A model generated the notes under the pieces. That model saw nothing but the letters and a program-made list of their open reading frames with translations, made no database searches and had not been told where the DNA came from. This document shows, in pieces, positions 23,451-32,643 of a stretch of DNA of 64,000 bases; position 1 is the first letter of the stretch, and each line of letters starts with the position of its first letter. The translations under genes and the position numbers were made by a program. This DNA comes from JAABUE01 sp034431895 (lineage in GTDB: Bacteria; Chloroflexota; Anaerolineae; Anaerolineales; Villigracilaceae), in assembly GCA_034431895.1 (NCBI GenBank), contig DAOUCM010000094.1:1-64000 (forward strand). The letters are read 5' to 3'.

Positions 23451-26207
23451 CTATAACTCGATTTGAGCCTTGAGCATCCCGTTTTGCGAATCGATCTCGA
23501 AGGACGAAAAGCCAACTGCGCGGCACAGGCGGCGCATGGCTTCGTTTTCTGGCGACATGAGCGCGATGATGCGCTTGATTTTTTCGTCGCGGCCAATTTT
23601 GATGCTGCGGGTGAGCAATTCCTTGCCTAAGCCCTTGCCTTGATAGGCGTCGCTGATGAGCATCGAGAAGCGCGCTTCTTCGTCCGTGCCGTGTAATTTG
23701 CTCAAGCGGGCTACCCCCAAGATGAGCCTCTCGCCGTTTTCTTCGCCCTCTACCACCAGGGCAATCTCGCGGTCATAGTCGTTGTGGGTGATACGCGCCA
23801 GGCGTTCGTGCGTGGTGCGGGCGCTGAGCAGCAGGGGGGAAAGGTAACGCAGGTAGACGGTCCTGTCTGAGAGCGAGGCGTGGAAGCGCCGCATCATCAT
23901 TTCATCTTCTGGCCGGATAGGGCGGATGACGACCGGTGTGCCATCTTTCATTGTCCAGGGGGCGACATATTTTGCCGGGTAGGGGCGGATAGCCAGGCGC
24001 GGTAATTGGCTTTCTTCAGCCGCCTCGTGGATGACTACCCGCGCGTCCAGTGCCAGCAAGCCTTCATGGGAGGCCAACAGGGGGTTGATGTCCAATTCCT
24101 TGATCCAGCGCTGCTCGGCCACCAGTTGGCTGAAGTTGACTAGCAGGGTTTCCAGCGCGGCGATGTCTACGGGGGGGCGTCCGCGCACGCCTTTGAGGGC
24201 CTCGAAGATTTTCGTGCGCTCCATCATGCGACGCGCCAGGGTGGCGTTGAGTGGCGGCAGACCCAATGCCCGGTCTTTGAAGACCTCCACCAATTGCCCG
24301 CCCATGCCAAACAGGATGACCGGCCCAAACTGAGCATCAATGCTTGAGCCGATGATCAGTTCATACGCATCGGATAATTCAATCATCGGCTGAACGGTGA
24401 CTCCCAGGAAATCGGCAGCGCTGTGCTTTTCGCTGACGCCTTTCTGTATTGCCTCGAAAGCCGACCGAACCGCTTGCTCGCCGTTTAAGTTGAGTTTTAC
24501 CCCGCCGACGTCGGTTTTATGGGTCACTGTCTCGGAGTGCAGTTTTAGCACAACCGGATAGCCGATATGTTCGGCCAGGGCTACAGCCTGGTCGGCATTC
24601 AGGGCGATATGGGTAGGGACGGTGGGAATGCCATAGGCGGCCAGCAGTTCCTTCGACTCGGCTTCGGTGAGCAGGGAGCGGCCCGAGCCGCGCACCCGGT
24701 TGATGATAGCGGAAGCAGCCTCACGGTCTGGGCCTGAAGCGGAATCGTGCTGCAGGCTGACGGTTTCATAGAGCGCTTGCAGATTGTCCGTATATTTCCA
24801 CATGTAGGCAAAGGCTTCGGCGGCTGTATCGGGGTAGATGAAAGTGGGGATGCCGGCCTTGTTGAGGATGGCTTCGCCGGCGGCGATGTCTTGCCCGCCC
24901 GACCAGGAGGCCAGGATAGGCTTGTCGTAACTGCGGGCGTATTCTTTGAGGGCTTCGGCGGTGGCGGTGGGATCGGTCATGGCCTGGGGTGTGAGGATGA
25001 CCAGCAGACCGTCGCTGTTTTCGTCTTGAGCGGCTACTTCGAGCGCCTGGGCGTAGCGTTCGGGAGAAGCGTCTCCCAGGATGTCAATGGGGTTGTTGTG
25101 GCTCCATTGCGGCGGCAGGATGCGGTTCAGTTTTTCCATTGTCTCTGTCGAGATTTCGGCTAGTTTACCGCCGCTGGTGATGAGCGCGTCTACCGCCAGC
25201 ACGCCGGGGCCGCCGGCGTTGGTTACGATGGTCAGATGAGGACCTTTGGGGCGTGGTTGTTTGGAGAGAACTTCGGCCATGGAAAAGATTTCGCCGATGG
25301 TGTTCACGCGCAACACGCCGCAGCGTCGGAAGGCGGCCTCCAGCACTTCGTCCGAGCCGGTCAACGAGCCGGTGTGCGAGGCGGCTGCGCGGGCTGCACC
25401 CTCGGTGCGGCCAGGCTTGATGACGATGATGGGCTTGGTCAGCGCCACCTCGCGCGCCGCTGACATGAACGCCCGCGCGTCGCCAATCGTTTCCATGTAG
25501 ATGACGATGCTTTGGGTGTGTGGGTCGTCGCCCAAATGATAGATGAGGTCGCCCCAGCCTACATCCAACATGGAGCCGATGGAGACGAAGGCGGAGAAAC
25601 CGACATGCTCTTTGAAAGACCAGTCCAATACAGAGGTGCAAAGCGCCCCCGATTGGCTGATGAAGGCCACGTTGCCAGGCCGGGCCGGCGCAGCGGCGAA
25701 GGTGGCGTTTAGGCCGGTGAGCGGATTCATCACGCCCAGGCAATTGGGGCCGATGACGCGCATCTTGCCTTTGCGGGCGTGCGCGAGAATTTGGCGTTCC
25801 AGTTCTGCGCCTTCAGGGCCGACTTCCTTGAAGCCGGCCGAGATGACGATAGCGCCTTTTACGCCGGCCTCCACACATTCCTCGATGATGCGCGGGACGG
25901 TAGGCGCCGGGGTGACGATGACTGCTAGGTCTACCTGGTCGGGCAGGTCTTTGATGCTGGGATAAGCCTTGATGCCCAGGATGTTTTCGCGTTTGGGGTT
26001 GATGGGGAAGACTGTGCCGCCAAAAGGGCTGCTGATGAGGTTCCAGATGACGGTGCGGCCAACGCTGCCTTGTTTTTCGGTTGCGCCGATGACGGCAACC
26101 GTTTTAGGGGTAAAGATGGGTTGTAGGGAGCGCGGGGTGTAGCGGTAAACATCATGTACAGGGTCGAAAGTGTTCCCGGCGCGCGCCGGCGTGGTGAAAT
26201 TGTGCAT
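23451..26207 (-). CDS. ADP-forming acetyl-CoA synthetase fused to a GNAT domain
   Basis: A 918-residue protein: CoA-binding and ligase domains (about 25-480), an ATP-grasp beta domain (about 500-725) and a C-terminal GNAT acetyltransferase (about 745-915). The phosphorylated histidine of ADP-forming ligases is kept (His278 in AAASHTGSL), unlike the inactive ligase domain of Pat-type protein acetyltransferases. The enzyme can therefore plausibly convert acetyl-CoA, ADP and phosphate into acetate and ATP, the energy-yielding end of acetogenesis. The GNAT part could acetylate proteins. It is a single gene on the opposite strand to the CooC genes. Confidence 0.9.
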   Translation of the reverse strand: MHNFTTPARAGNTFDPVHDVYRYTPRSLQPIFTPKTVAVIGATEKQGSVGRTVIWNLISSPFGGTVFPINPKRENILGIKAYPSIKDLPDQVDLAVIVTPAPTVPRIIEECVEAGVKGAIVISAGFKEVGPEGAELERQILAHARKGKMRVIGPNCLGVMNPLTGLNATFAAAPARPGNVAFISQSGALCTSVLDWSFKEHVGFSAFVSIGSMLDVGWGDLIYHLGDDPHTQSIVIYMETIGDARAFMSAAREVALTKPIIVIKPGRTEGAARAAASHTGSLTGSDEVLEAAFRRCGVLRVNTIGEIFSMAEVLSKQPRPKGPHLTIVTNAGGPGVLAVDALITSGGKLAEISTETMEKLNRILPPQWSHNNPIDILGDASPERYAQALEVAAQDENSDGLLVILTPQAMTDPTATAEALKEYARSYDKPILASWSGGQDIAAGEAILNKAGIPTFIYPDTAAEAFAYMWKYTDNLQALYETVSLQHDSASGPDREAASAIINRVRGSGRSLLTEAESKELLAAYGIPTVPTHIALNADQAVALAEHIGYPVVLKLHSETVTHKTDVGGVKLNLNGEQAVRSAFEAIQKGVSEKHSAADFLGVTVQPMIELSDAYELIIGSSIDAQFGPVILFGMGGQLVEVFKDRALGLPPLNATLARRMMERTKIFEALKGVRGRPPVDIAALETLLVNFSQLVAEQRWIKELDINPLLASHEGLLALDARVVIHEAAEESQLPRLAIRPYPAKYVAPWTMKDGTPVVIRPIRPEDEMMMRRFHASLSDRTVYLRYLSPLLLSARTTHERLARITHNDYDREIALVVEGEENGERLILGVARLSKLHGTDEEARFSMLISDAYQGKGLGKELLTRSIKIGRDEKIKRIIALMSPENEAMRRLCRAVGFSSFEIDSQNGMLKAQIEL

Positions 26208-26251
26208 GGGAGACCTTTTCTAACTTGGGTGTGTGTCGAATGAGTTCAACC

Positions 26252-26289
26252 AAAAAAACGTCCCAGAGGTCAACCAAACCTTTGGGATG
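26252..26289 (-). terminator. rho-independent terminator of the DAK2-like gene
   Basis: On the minus strand CATCCCAAAGGT and ACCTCTGGGACG form a stem with two mismatches, followed by seven T residues. It ends the DAK2-like transcript ahead of the synthetase gene. Confidence 0.7.
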
Positions 26290-26313
26290 TATAACGCTGG
26301 GGCAGAAATGCTG

Positions 26314-26994
26314 TTATTTCCCCAAGGCTGAAAGGGCTTGCAACAAAGCCCCGGCCACGACCTCGCCCGACTGTTTACGATGCGGCTGCCCTCCCAACGG
26401 TCCGCCGGAGACCAGCGCCGAGATGGCTGCTTGCACGGTATCCTGTCCCTGGTTTTTGGCGTTCAGAAAAGCCATGCCGGCTTGGATCAAATTGCCAATA
26501 TCCTGACCGTCCAATTGTTCGCCTTTGGCCAGGTCTATCAGCGAGTCCAATGCGCTGCCCGAGGAAGAACCGCTTGCGTTGCCGAGCAGCGATTGAAGCG
26601 CATCCATGCCATCGCTGGCAGCGGGGCTGGTATTGGCGCTCCCGCCGCCGAGTAAGGCTTGTATCAGCGCCATGCCGTTTTCAGGTGTGACGGCTTTTTG
26701 TCCCTGGAACTGTTGAGCGGCCTGTGCCAGCCCCTGGGCGTAGACTTTGGACGATCCGCTGGTGGCCTTTTGAGTGAGTACCTGGCTGGCATAAGCCAGT
26801 TGTTTGGCAGGTTGGGCGCCTTTCTGAGAGGCCAGCGCCTGCGTAATCAGGTTGAAGGTTTGCACCATGTTGTCGCCGTGATCGCCGTTCAGGGTGTCGG
26901 CTTGATTGAGCGCCGATTGGTTTGCAGCCAAAGCCTGCGCTGCGGCGCCAAAGAGTTGCACCAGGTCTATTCCTTGGGAAGAGGAAGTGGACAT
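26314..26994 (-). CDS. DAK2-like protein of unknown function
   Basis: A 226-residue, Ala/Gln/Ser-rich, probably all-helical protein. The segment TLNGDHGDNMVQTF near residues 35-48 resembles the nucleotide-binding signature of DhaL/DAK2 domains (canonically GDGDHGTNM), with one of the metal-binding aspartates replaced by Asn. A Gly/Ser-rich linker sits near the middle. No DhaK or fatty-acid kinase partner is adjacent. Function is unknown; a kinase-derived binding protein is one possibility. The RBS is GAAAGGAAA. Confidence 0.55.
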   Translation of the reverse strand: MSTSSSQGIDLVQLFGAAAQALAANQSALNQADTLNGDHGDNMVQTFNLITQALASQKGAQPAKQLAYASQVLTQKATSGSSKVYAQGLAQAAQQFQGQKAVTPENGMALIQALLGGGSANTSPAASDGMDALQSLLGNASGSSSGSALDSLIDLAKGEQLDGQDIGNLIQAGMAFLNAKNQGQDTVQAAISALVSGGPLGGQPHRKQSGEVVAGALLQALSALGK

Positions 26995-27054
26995 AGGATT
27001 TCCTTTCCTTAATTATCCAGTGTGTCTTGTCAATTGTCAATACATCGAGGCGCA

Positions 27055-27091
27055 GGGTGTTTTAGGCGTGCTATGCACGCCCAAAACACCC
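27055..27091. repeat. long hairpin repeat, GGGTGTTTT family
   Basis: GGGTGTTTTAGGCGTG (27055-27070) pairs with CACGCCCAAAACACCC (27076-27091) with one mismatch across a 5-nt loop. A related, less symmetric copy lies at 47885-47925. It follows the stress-protein gene and may act in 3'-end formation. Confidence 0.65.
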
Positions 27092-27171
27092 GATTCTCCA
27101 TTCTGCGCTAGTATACAATAGATTTTGCTATTGCGGTATGAGGGCTTGAACCTTGTCAGGTGCGGGGTTGA

Positions 27172-27209
27172 AAATCTCCGACTTTCGAGCAAAATCTGGA
27201 GATTTCGAA
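27172..27209. repeat. intergenic repeat with CTCGAAAGT core, copy 1
   Basis: AAATCTCC and GGAGATTT (27172-27179 and 27198-27205) flank a core that recurs in reverse orientation at 37757-37797. Confidence 0.6.
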
Positions 27210-27219
27210 GTCCGCCGCC

Positions 27220-28107
27220 TCAGACCGGTTGTTTGACCACTAATACCGAACAGTTCGAGTAATGCACCAGTTTGCGCGAGACGCTGCCCATCAGCCAGCC
27301 CTGGAAGCGGCTCAAGCCTCGCGAACCCGCCACAATCAGGTCAATGTTATTGTGGGCCACGTATTCGATGATTTCGGTGGCGGCATCGCCGCGCTTCAGC
27401 ACGGGGGTAGAGGCGACTCCGTTTTTCAGGAGCAGGTTGCGGGTCCGCTCGAGAAGCGCCTGTCCCTCGCTCTCCTGTTTTTGCTGCAACGCAGTTTCTT
27501 CTTCCGGCGTGCGCAGTGGCACAAAGGTCTCCCGTCCGCCAAAGTAAGGTTCTATGATGACCGGCTGTATCGGCGGCGGCAGGACGTTCATCACCTGTAC
27601 CTCGACTCCCTCGGGTAAGGGAAATTTCCCCAAGAAGCGCGCTGCGCGTTGGCTGTAGAGCGAGCCGTCGGTCACCAACAGGATGCGGTGGAGTCCCTTG
27701 AAGGGTGCGCGGACGACCAATACCGGGCAGGGGGCGTATTCCACAACTTGCTGCGCTACGCCGCCCAGCAGGATGCCCAGCGTGGCGCGCAAACCCTTGG
27801 CGCCCAAGATGACCAGGTCGGGTTTCGTTTCCTTGACCGTCTCGACGATTTTTTGAGCCGGATATCCCAACTGCAGGTCGGCGTCGGCGATAATCTCGCT
27901 TTCGAGGAGTTGGGTTTTTGTCCTTTCGAGACTTCTTTCCATTTGCCCCACTGCAAAGGTTTGACCAGGCGGAAAAACGCGCAAGACGCGCACGCGGCTT
28001 TTGGGCGGCAACGGAAGGGCTTGCAACATTTTGACAGCCGCTTGCGCGTGTTCCGAGCCATCGTCGGCCAGTAAGATTTTCCAGCGTTTACGGATGCGAG
28101 CAACCAT
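27220..28107 (-). CDS. tandem universal stress protein
   Basis: The ATG at 28107 is preceded by an ideal AAGGAGGTG, giving 295 residues; an upstream extension lacks such a site. Two UspA domains follow each other (about 8-140 and 148-295). The second has the ATP-binding signature GSRGLSRFQGWLMGS; the first has GAKGLRATLGILLGG, where the final GS is altered, so ATP binding may be confined to the second. Universal stress proteins act in energy and stress adaptation. No operon partner is seen. Confidence 0.9.
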   Translation of the reverse strand: MVARIRKRWKILLADDGSEHAQAAVKMLQALPLPPKSRVRVLRVFPPGQTFAVGQMERSLERTKTQLLESEIIADADLQLGYPAQKIVETVKETKPDLVILGAKGLRATLGILLGGVAQQVVEYAPCPVLVVRAPFKGLHRILLVTDGSLYSQRAARFLGKFPLPEGVEVQVMNVLPPPIQPVIIEPYFGGRETFVPLRTPEEETALQQKQESEGQALLERTRNLLLKNGVASTPVLKRGDAATEIIEYVAHNNIDLIVAGSRGLSRFQGWLMGSVSRKLVHYSNCSVLVVKQPV

Positions 28108-28400
28108 CTTCCACCTCCTTTCCAAGAGCGGTTTGCTCATTATTACTTTAGCACAAGCAAGCCTCAATTTCCAGCCCCAGAGCCGATAGGGGCATGGTTT
28201 TCTCAAGAATGCTTGCAAAATAGCCATGTCGTTGCGAAGCGGCGGTTTGTGCCGCTGAAGCAATCTCCTCAAGGTCAGTTTTGTCCGTTGAACGGGAGAC
28301 TGCTTCGCCAGAGAGCGGCTCGCAGCGACATTTCGAAAACAGTTGTGATATATACATTTTCTTGAGAAAGCCATACCGATACGGGTGTGGCGCGTTCTTT
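28108..28400. repeat. gene-free spacer with an imperfect inverted repeat
   Basis: The spacer upstream of the stress-protein gene holds TGTCGTTGCGAAGCGGCGG near 28228 and, inverted, GCTCGCAGCGACA near 28318. It contains GAAGCAATCTC and GAGACTGCTTCGC, resembling the widespread GCAATGAC/GAAGCAATCTC intergenic repeat of many bacterial genomes. No gene is seen. Confidence 0.5.
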
Positions 28401-28412
28401 ATGATTACGAAA

Positions 28413-28439
28413 AATCCCTCGAACATTGTTCGAGGGATT
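28413..28439 (-). terminator. terminator of the fumarase operon
   Basis: AATCCCTCGAAC and GTTCGAGGGATT form a perfect 12-bp stem with a 3-nt loop, followed on the minus strand by a T-run. It lies 11 bp past the fumarase beta stop. Confidence 0.85.
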
Positions 28440-28449
28440 GGCTCGTCTT

Positions 28450-29073
28450 TCACGCCTTAGCTAGCAATTCGTCCAACACTTTTTTCGATTTTTGGTCAAT
28501 GACCGCGTGTTGACTTTGCCCGTGTGCGTCCATCGTCACAACCACCGGGAAATCCTTGACCTCGATGACCCACATCGCTTCTGGCACGCCAAACTCATAT
28601 TTGTATACGCCCAGCACCTTTTTCACCGACTGAGCAATGTACGAAGCCGCGCCGCCGATGGCATGGAAGTAGACGAATGGCACCTCCTGGCAGCCGGCCA
28701 GCGTCTTGGGACCCATGCCGCCTTTGCCGATCACACCCTTGGCGTTGAAATGTTTCATCACCTCGGCCTGATATGGCTCCTCACGGATGGAGGTAGTTGG
28801 GCCAGCGGCTACGAATTTGTACTCCTTTGTGTCCAGGCCAGAAACGACCGGCCCGCAGTGGTAGATTACGCCGCCATTCAACAGCGGTTTGATGGCTTCG
28901 TACACGTGCAAATCATCTCCCTGCGGCTCGCGTGTCTTCCTGATGAAGGTCTCGATCATCCATTTATGAACCGCATCGCGCCCGGTCATCATCACGCCCG
29001 AGAGCAGCACCGGCTCGCCAACGTTCAAACTGCGAATGACCTCATCGCTGATAGGAATGGTTATCTCGCGCAT
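28450..29073 (-). CDS. class I fumarase, beta subunit
   Basis: A 207-residue C-terminal-type subunit of the iron-sulfur hydro-lyase that interconverts fumarate and malate. Typical segments are GEPVLLSGVMMTGRDAVHKWM and the late FVYFHAIGGAASYIAQ. It forms the active enzyme with the alpha subunit encoded just upstream. L-tartrate dehydratase is an alternative within the same family. Together with the malic enzyme at 4838 it would connect fumarate and pyruvate. Confidence 0.9.
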   Translation of the reverse strand: MREITIPISDEVIRSLNVGEPVLLSGVMMTGRDAVHKWMIETFIRKTREPQGDDLHVYEAIKPLLNGGVIYHCGPVVSGLDTKEYKFVAAGPTTSIREEPYQAEVMKHFNAKGVIGKGGMGPKTLAGCQEVPFVYFHAIGGAASYIAQSVKKVLGVYKYEFGVPEAMWVIEVKDFPVVVTMDAHGQSQHAVIDQKSKKVLDELLAKA

Positions 29074-29090
29074 AATTCATCTCCAATCGC

Positions 29091-29168
29091 ACCACAAAGA
29101 CACAGAGACCACGAGGTTTCTTTGTGTCCACAAAGCAAAACTTCGTGAACTTTGCGCCTTCGTGGTTA
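29091..29168. repeat. CACAAAG/CTTTGTG repeat between the fumarase genes
   Basis: ACCACAAAG near 29091 and CCTTCGTGGT near 29157 form the ends of an imperfect hairpin with internal TCTTTGTG and CACAAAG words. It occupies the whole spacer between the two subunit genes. Confidence 0.5.
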
Positions 29169-29170
29169 AC

Positions 29171-30046
29171 TTAATCGTACACAACCTCATCGCCTTTCAC
29201 CGTCATCTTGCGGCGGCGATAGGCCCAGCACATGTACGACACCGACACGAAATACGAAGCCGGTAAACGGTGCAGGCCGGTAATCTTGGTATCAATGACC
29301 GTTGTCTTACCGCCAAAACCCATGGGGCCGATACCCATCTGGTTGGCTTCCTCGGTCAACTGCTCTTCGAGCGCGGCCAACTCGGGGTTGGGATTGCGCA
29401 CGCCGATCTTTTCATACAACACTTCTTTCGACTTGATGTAAGACGAACCCCGGTCGCCGCCAATGGCTACCCCCAAAATACCCGGCGCGCAGCCCTGTCC
29501 CTGCGCTTTTTGGACGGCGTCCAGCACCACTTTGCGCACACCCTTCAAGTCGCGCCCGGCGCCTAGTTCGCTGTTGGGCAGCGAATACTGCCGGCCGACG
29601 TTCTCACAGCCGCCGCCTTTGAGCATCAGTTCGATGACCAACGGCTGGTCGGCGTCTACCTCTTCGAAATGGATGGAGGGGAAATCGTCGCCGCCCAGGT
29701 TGTTGCCGGAATTCTTATCGTAGATGGCGTCCACTGCATTCGGTCGCATATAGGACCGTTGAGTTGCCTCCGCCATCGCGGCGCGGATCTGTGCCTTGAG
29801 TTTCCGCGTAGACCAGCCTTCTGGGTAATGCACGTAGAAAATGGGCGTACCCGTATCCTGGCAAATGGGGGTGGACTGAGCGCGGGACAGTTCGATGTTC
29901 TTCAAAATGGTCTCCAGCGCGCCGCGCGCTCCCGAGCCAGGTTCTTCCTTTTCTACCGCAGCCTTCAGCCGCTCCTCCACATCCGGGGGCAGGCTGGTGG
30001 AGGTGCGGCGAATCAGTTCAAGTATTTCTTGGGTCAAGTCTCTCAT
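29171..30046 (-). CDS. class I fumarase, alpha subunit
   Basis: From the ATG at 30046 (GGAGG site upstream) it has 291 residues and carries the [4Fe-4S] ligands: Cys in STPICQDTGTP, GGGCENVGRQ and GQGCAPGILGV. The YVHYPEG and MRPNAVD segments are also typical. With the beta subunit it forms the oxygen-sensitive fumarate hydratase, as expected in an anaerobe. A slightly longer start at 30079 is possible but has no ribosome site. Confidence 0.92.
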   Translation of the reverse strand: MRDLTQEILELIRRTSTSLPPDVEERLKAAVEKEEPGSGARGALETILKNIELSRAQSTPICQDTGTPIFYVHYPEGWSTRKLKAQIRAAMAEATQRSYMRPNAVDAIYDKNSGNNLGGDDFPSIHFEEVDADQPLVIELMLKGGGCENVGRQYSLPNSELGAGRDLKGVRKVVLDAVQKAQGQGCAPGILGVAIGGDRGSSYIKSKEVLYEKIGVRNPNPELAALEEQLTEEANQMGIGPMGFGGKTTVIDTKITGLHRLPASYFVSVSYMCWAYRRRKMTVKGDEVVYD

Positions 30047-30154
30047 GGGGCCTCCAATGATGGTAGACGTATGTTTCAATCATACTCCAAAATCAATAAT
30101 TTGGTAAACTGGGTGCCTACACACCCAGGGGTTTTCAAAAAACTAATCTTTTGG

Positions 30155-30200
30155 TTGATTTCATGTGTGCGGTGTGTATAATGGATGTGTGAACAATCAC
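30155..30200 (+). promoter_or_regulatory. promoter of the acyl-CoA dehydrogenase gene with a GTGA/TCAC dyad
   Basis: TTGATT (30155-30160), a 16-bp spacer and TATAAT (30177-30182) form a promoter. A GTGA-ACAA-TCAC dyad (30189-30200) falls on the predicted start; it shares GTGAACAAT with the channel-gene operator at 18433 but has a 4-bp spacer. The remainder of the 30201-30409 leader shows small stems but nothing I can name. Confidence 0.5.
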
Positions 30201-30409
30201 GAATACATTGCATCTCGCGAAAGTCTTGCCCGTTGAAAACAGATCGTTTTAAGGTCGAAAGCAGACCAAGATCATTGCAGCGGAGGGACGAAGAACGTTG
30301 CTCTGCCCCAAGGGATTTACCTTCCAAGCGTTTTCTACGCTTTGGCATTGCCCTGTCACCGCCCCCTGCTAGAACCAACCGATAGAATCCACCTCGGAAG
30401 GAGGCCTCC

Positions 30410-31675
30410 ATGTCAACCCAGGCCATGCTCGATGAAACGGCTCTATCTGTGCGCACGAAGATGCAAGATTTCGTGGCCAGCGTCCCGCGTCAATTATTGT
30501 TGGATATGGACGCCAACAAGATTGCCTACCCAAAAGAATATTTGCGCGAAGCGGGTAGCCGCGGACTGCTTGGCTTGCGTTTCGACCCGCGTTGGGGAGG
30601 CGCGGGTCTCCCCTGGACCTCGGAACTGGTTGCCCTCGAAGAAGTGGGCGTGCTTGGCACCTCGCTGGCTTGCCTGTACTCGCTGGTATCCATCGTCGGC
30701 GAAGCCATCCATCTTTTTGGAACGGACGAGCAGAAGGAACGCTTTCTTACGCCAATGCTGCGCGGCGAATTGGGCGTAGCCGAAGCGTTGACCGAACCGC
30801 GCGGCGGCTCCGACTTTTTTGCCGCTACCACGCGCGCCCGTCGCGAAGGCGATACATTTTACCTGACCGGCCAGAAACGCTTTGTGGTTGGCGCAGAAGG
30901 GGCCGATCTGATCCTGGTCTATGGAAAGGTAGAGGGAATCGAAGACCCCAAGCGCGCCATGACCGCCTTTTTGGTCGAGCGCGGTCCCGGCGTGGAAGTG
31001 CAACATGTCTACGGTCTGATGGGAACGCGCGGGGGCGGCACGGGGCGGTTGGTCTTCCGTGAGGCGAAGGTTCCCCTCCAAAATGTTCTGGGTGGCGAGT
31101 CGGGAGTCGGTCGTGGGACGGAGGTCTTTCATCAAATGATGATTCCCGAACGGATGACCTCAGCAGGCGGGGCGGTGGGCATGGGACGCGCCGCCATCGA
31201 AATCGCCGCTCGCTATGCGGACAAACGTCATGCTTTTGGCGAACCCATCCGCCGCTTCGAGGGCGTCAGTTTCAAAATTGCCGAGAGCCTGACCTTGCTG
31301 GATGCGGCCCGTGCCTTGAATCATGCCGTAGGTGTGACGATCGAAAGCGGCGCCTCTGCCAGCAAAGTACGCCGCCTGGTCTCGGAGGCCAAGAAATTCT
31401 CCACCGAGGCCGCGTGGACGACCGTCAATCATGCCATGCAGATCCTGGGCGGCATCGGTTACACGGACATCTATCCGATCGAGCGCTTGTTGCGCGACGT
31501 GCGCCTCATTACGATTTGGACCGGCACGGACGAAATCATGGACCTGGTCATCCAACATGAGTTCTATCGAGAATTTCTGACTGCAAAGCCGCATGGCCGC
31601 AACGTGGAATCCGATGCCCTGGGAGCCGACTTTTTGGCAGAAAAGATTTATAATGTCGAGGGAGAAACAGCCTGA
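30410..31675 (+). CDS. acyl-CoA dehydrogenase
   Basis: A 421-residue FAD enzyme that introduces a double bond into an acyl-CoA. Family segments include GVAEALTEPRGGSDF, FYLTGQKRFVVGA and MQILGGIGYTDIYPIERLLRD. The usual catalytic Glu of the YEGT motif is Thr (IWTGTDEI), but MIPERMTSAGG has a Glu at the position used by isovaleryl- and long-chain dehydrogenases, so branched or long substrates are more likely. An AAGGAGG site precedes the start. The leader is long (about 220 nt). No ETF genes are nearby. Confidence 0.9.
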   Translation: MSTQAMLDETALSVRTKMQDFVASVPRQLLLDMDANKIAYPKEYLREAGSRGLLGLRFDPRWGGAGLPWTSELVALEEVGVLGTSLACLYSLVSIVGEAIHLFGTDEQKERFLTPMLRGELGVAEALTEPRGGSDFFAATTRARREGDTFYLTGQKRFVVGAEGADLILVYGKVEGIEDPKRAMTAFLVERGPGVEVQHVYGLMGTRGGGTGRLVFREAKVPLQNVLGGESGVGRGTEVFHQMMIPERMTSAGGAVGMGRAAIEIAARYADKRHAFGEPIRRFEGVSFKIAESLTLLDAARALNHAVGVTIESGASASKVRRLVSEAKKFSTEAAWTTVNHAMQILGGIGYTDIYPIERLLRDVRLITIWTGTDEIMDLVIQHEFYREFLTAKPHGRNVESDALGADFLAEKIYNVEGETA

Positions 31676-31705
31676 AAGATATTTGTTACTTTGTTGATTG
31701 TTCCG

Positions 31706-32635
31706 ATGTGGCATTTTTTCACCCGCGCTGAAAGTCCCCGTTCGACCGACTTGCCCGTTCCTCCGGAACTGGAGTTCCAGGGGCGCAACGCTACAGGCTT
31801 GATCGAGAAACGAACCGCGCAAGGAGAGCATTTTGCCTTGTTGTTGGCGGGAGGAATACCCATCGGCGCTTATCATTTGTCCGCCACTACGGCTACTCCC
31901 ATTTCCCCTTCCGATGTTATTTCGATGCCCGCAGGGCAGCAGCATGTCGTCGAGTTGCCAGACGCAGCCGGCCGGTTAGTGTGGCTGGCGCTCGAATCTA
32001 GCCCTAAGCGCAGGCTATCCTTGTCAGGAGGCAAAGATTGGCAAGAGAAACGGGCTGCTTGGCAGGCCAGCCATTGGAGCGGATTGGTCGAAATTCTGGC
32101 CGGCGCTTACCAGGCTTTTGTTTTCTTCTGGCAGGGCGATATTCTCGCGGTAGATGCGGCCCTGTATACCCCGCAAGGCTTTGTTGCTGGTTTGTCTGCG
32201 ATCGAACAGATTGATGCCCCGCAGTGGGAAGTTACTCTGTATGAATGGCAAGATACTTCGCCGGCCTACCAGTATTTCATCTTGCGGCAGGCGACCGTTC
32301 GCTGGTGTCACAAAATCTTGCGCCGTTATCAGGAATTGGTTGGCAGGAATCTGTTGCTCATCATGGACAGGGAGGTCAATCGTTCTCTTCAGCCCTGGAA
32401 TTGGCGCCTGGAATTGGAGGACGATATGTTGCATGATGCTCACTTTTTCCCTAGATTGCAATCGGCGGCTCATGCCTACCGCGCCTTGTTCATGGGCATA
32501 GGCGCACAAATGAGTTTCATGATTGGCGACCAGATGGCTCAGCGCCTGTTTAGTGAAGCCTTCGAAACGAATTTGACGGAGGAGATTGCCGCCTTACAAA
32601 CCCAAAGACTGATTCCAGCCGCTTTCACCGATTGA
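31706..32635 (+). CDS. conserved-looking protein of unknown function
   Basis: A protein of about 309 residues (ATG at 31706; a TTG at 31691 is possible). I do not recognise a family. It is soluble, Trp-rich in the middle (ASHWSGLVEILAGAYQAFVFFWQGD) and has a basic HKILRRYQELVGR helix. The first 100 residues look like a beta-rich domain with LLLAGGIPIGAYHL. It ends just before a membrane protein gene and probably forms a two-gene unit with it. Confidence 0.6.
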   Translation: MWHFFTRAESPRSTDLPVPPELEFQGRNATGLIEKRTAQGEHFALLLAGGIPIGAYHLSATTATPISPSDVISMPAGQQHVVELPDAAGRLVWLALESSPKRRLSLSGGKDWQEKRAAWQASHWSGLVEILAGAYQAFVFFWQGDILAVDAALYTPQGFVAGLSAIEQIDAPQWEVTLYEWQDTSPAYQYFILRQATVRWCHKILRRYQELVGRNLLLIMDREVNRSLQPWNWRLELEDDMLHDAHFFPRLQSAAHAYRALFMGIGAQMSFMIGDQMAQRLFSEAFETNLTEEIAALQTQRLIPAAFTD

Positions 32636-32643
32636 CCCATATT

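Noticed and set aside
28108..28374. N-terminal extension of the universal stress protein
   Set aside because: The extension lacks a ribosome site, reads intergenic DNA and is not part of the Usp fold; the ATG at 28107 has an ideal site.
30201..30409. Riboswitch in the long acyl-CoA dehydrogenase leader
   Set aside because: Small stems are present but no known aptamer core was found.
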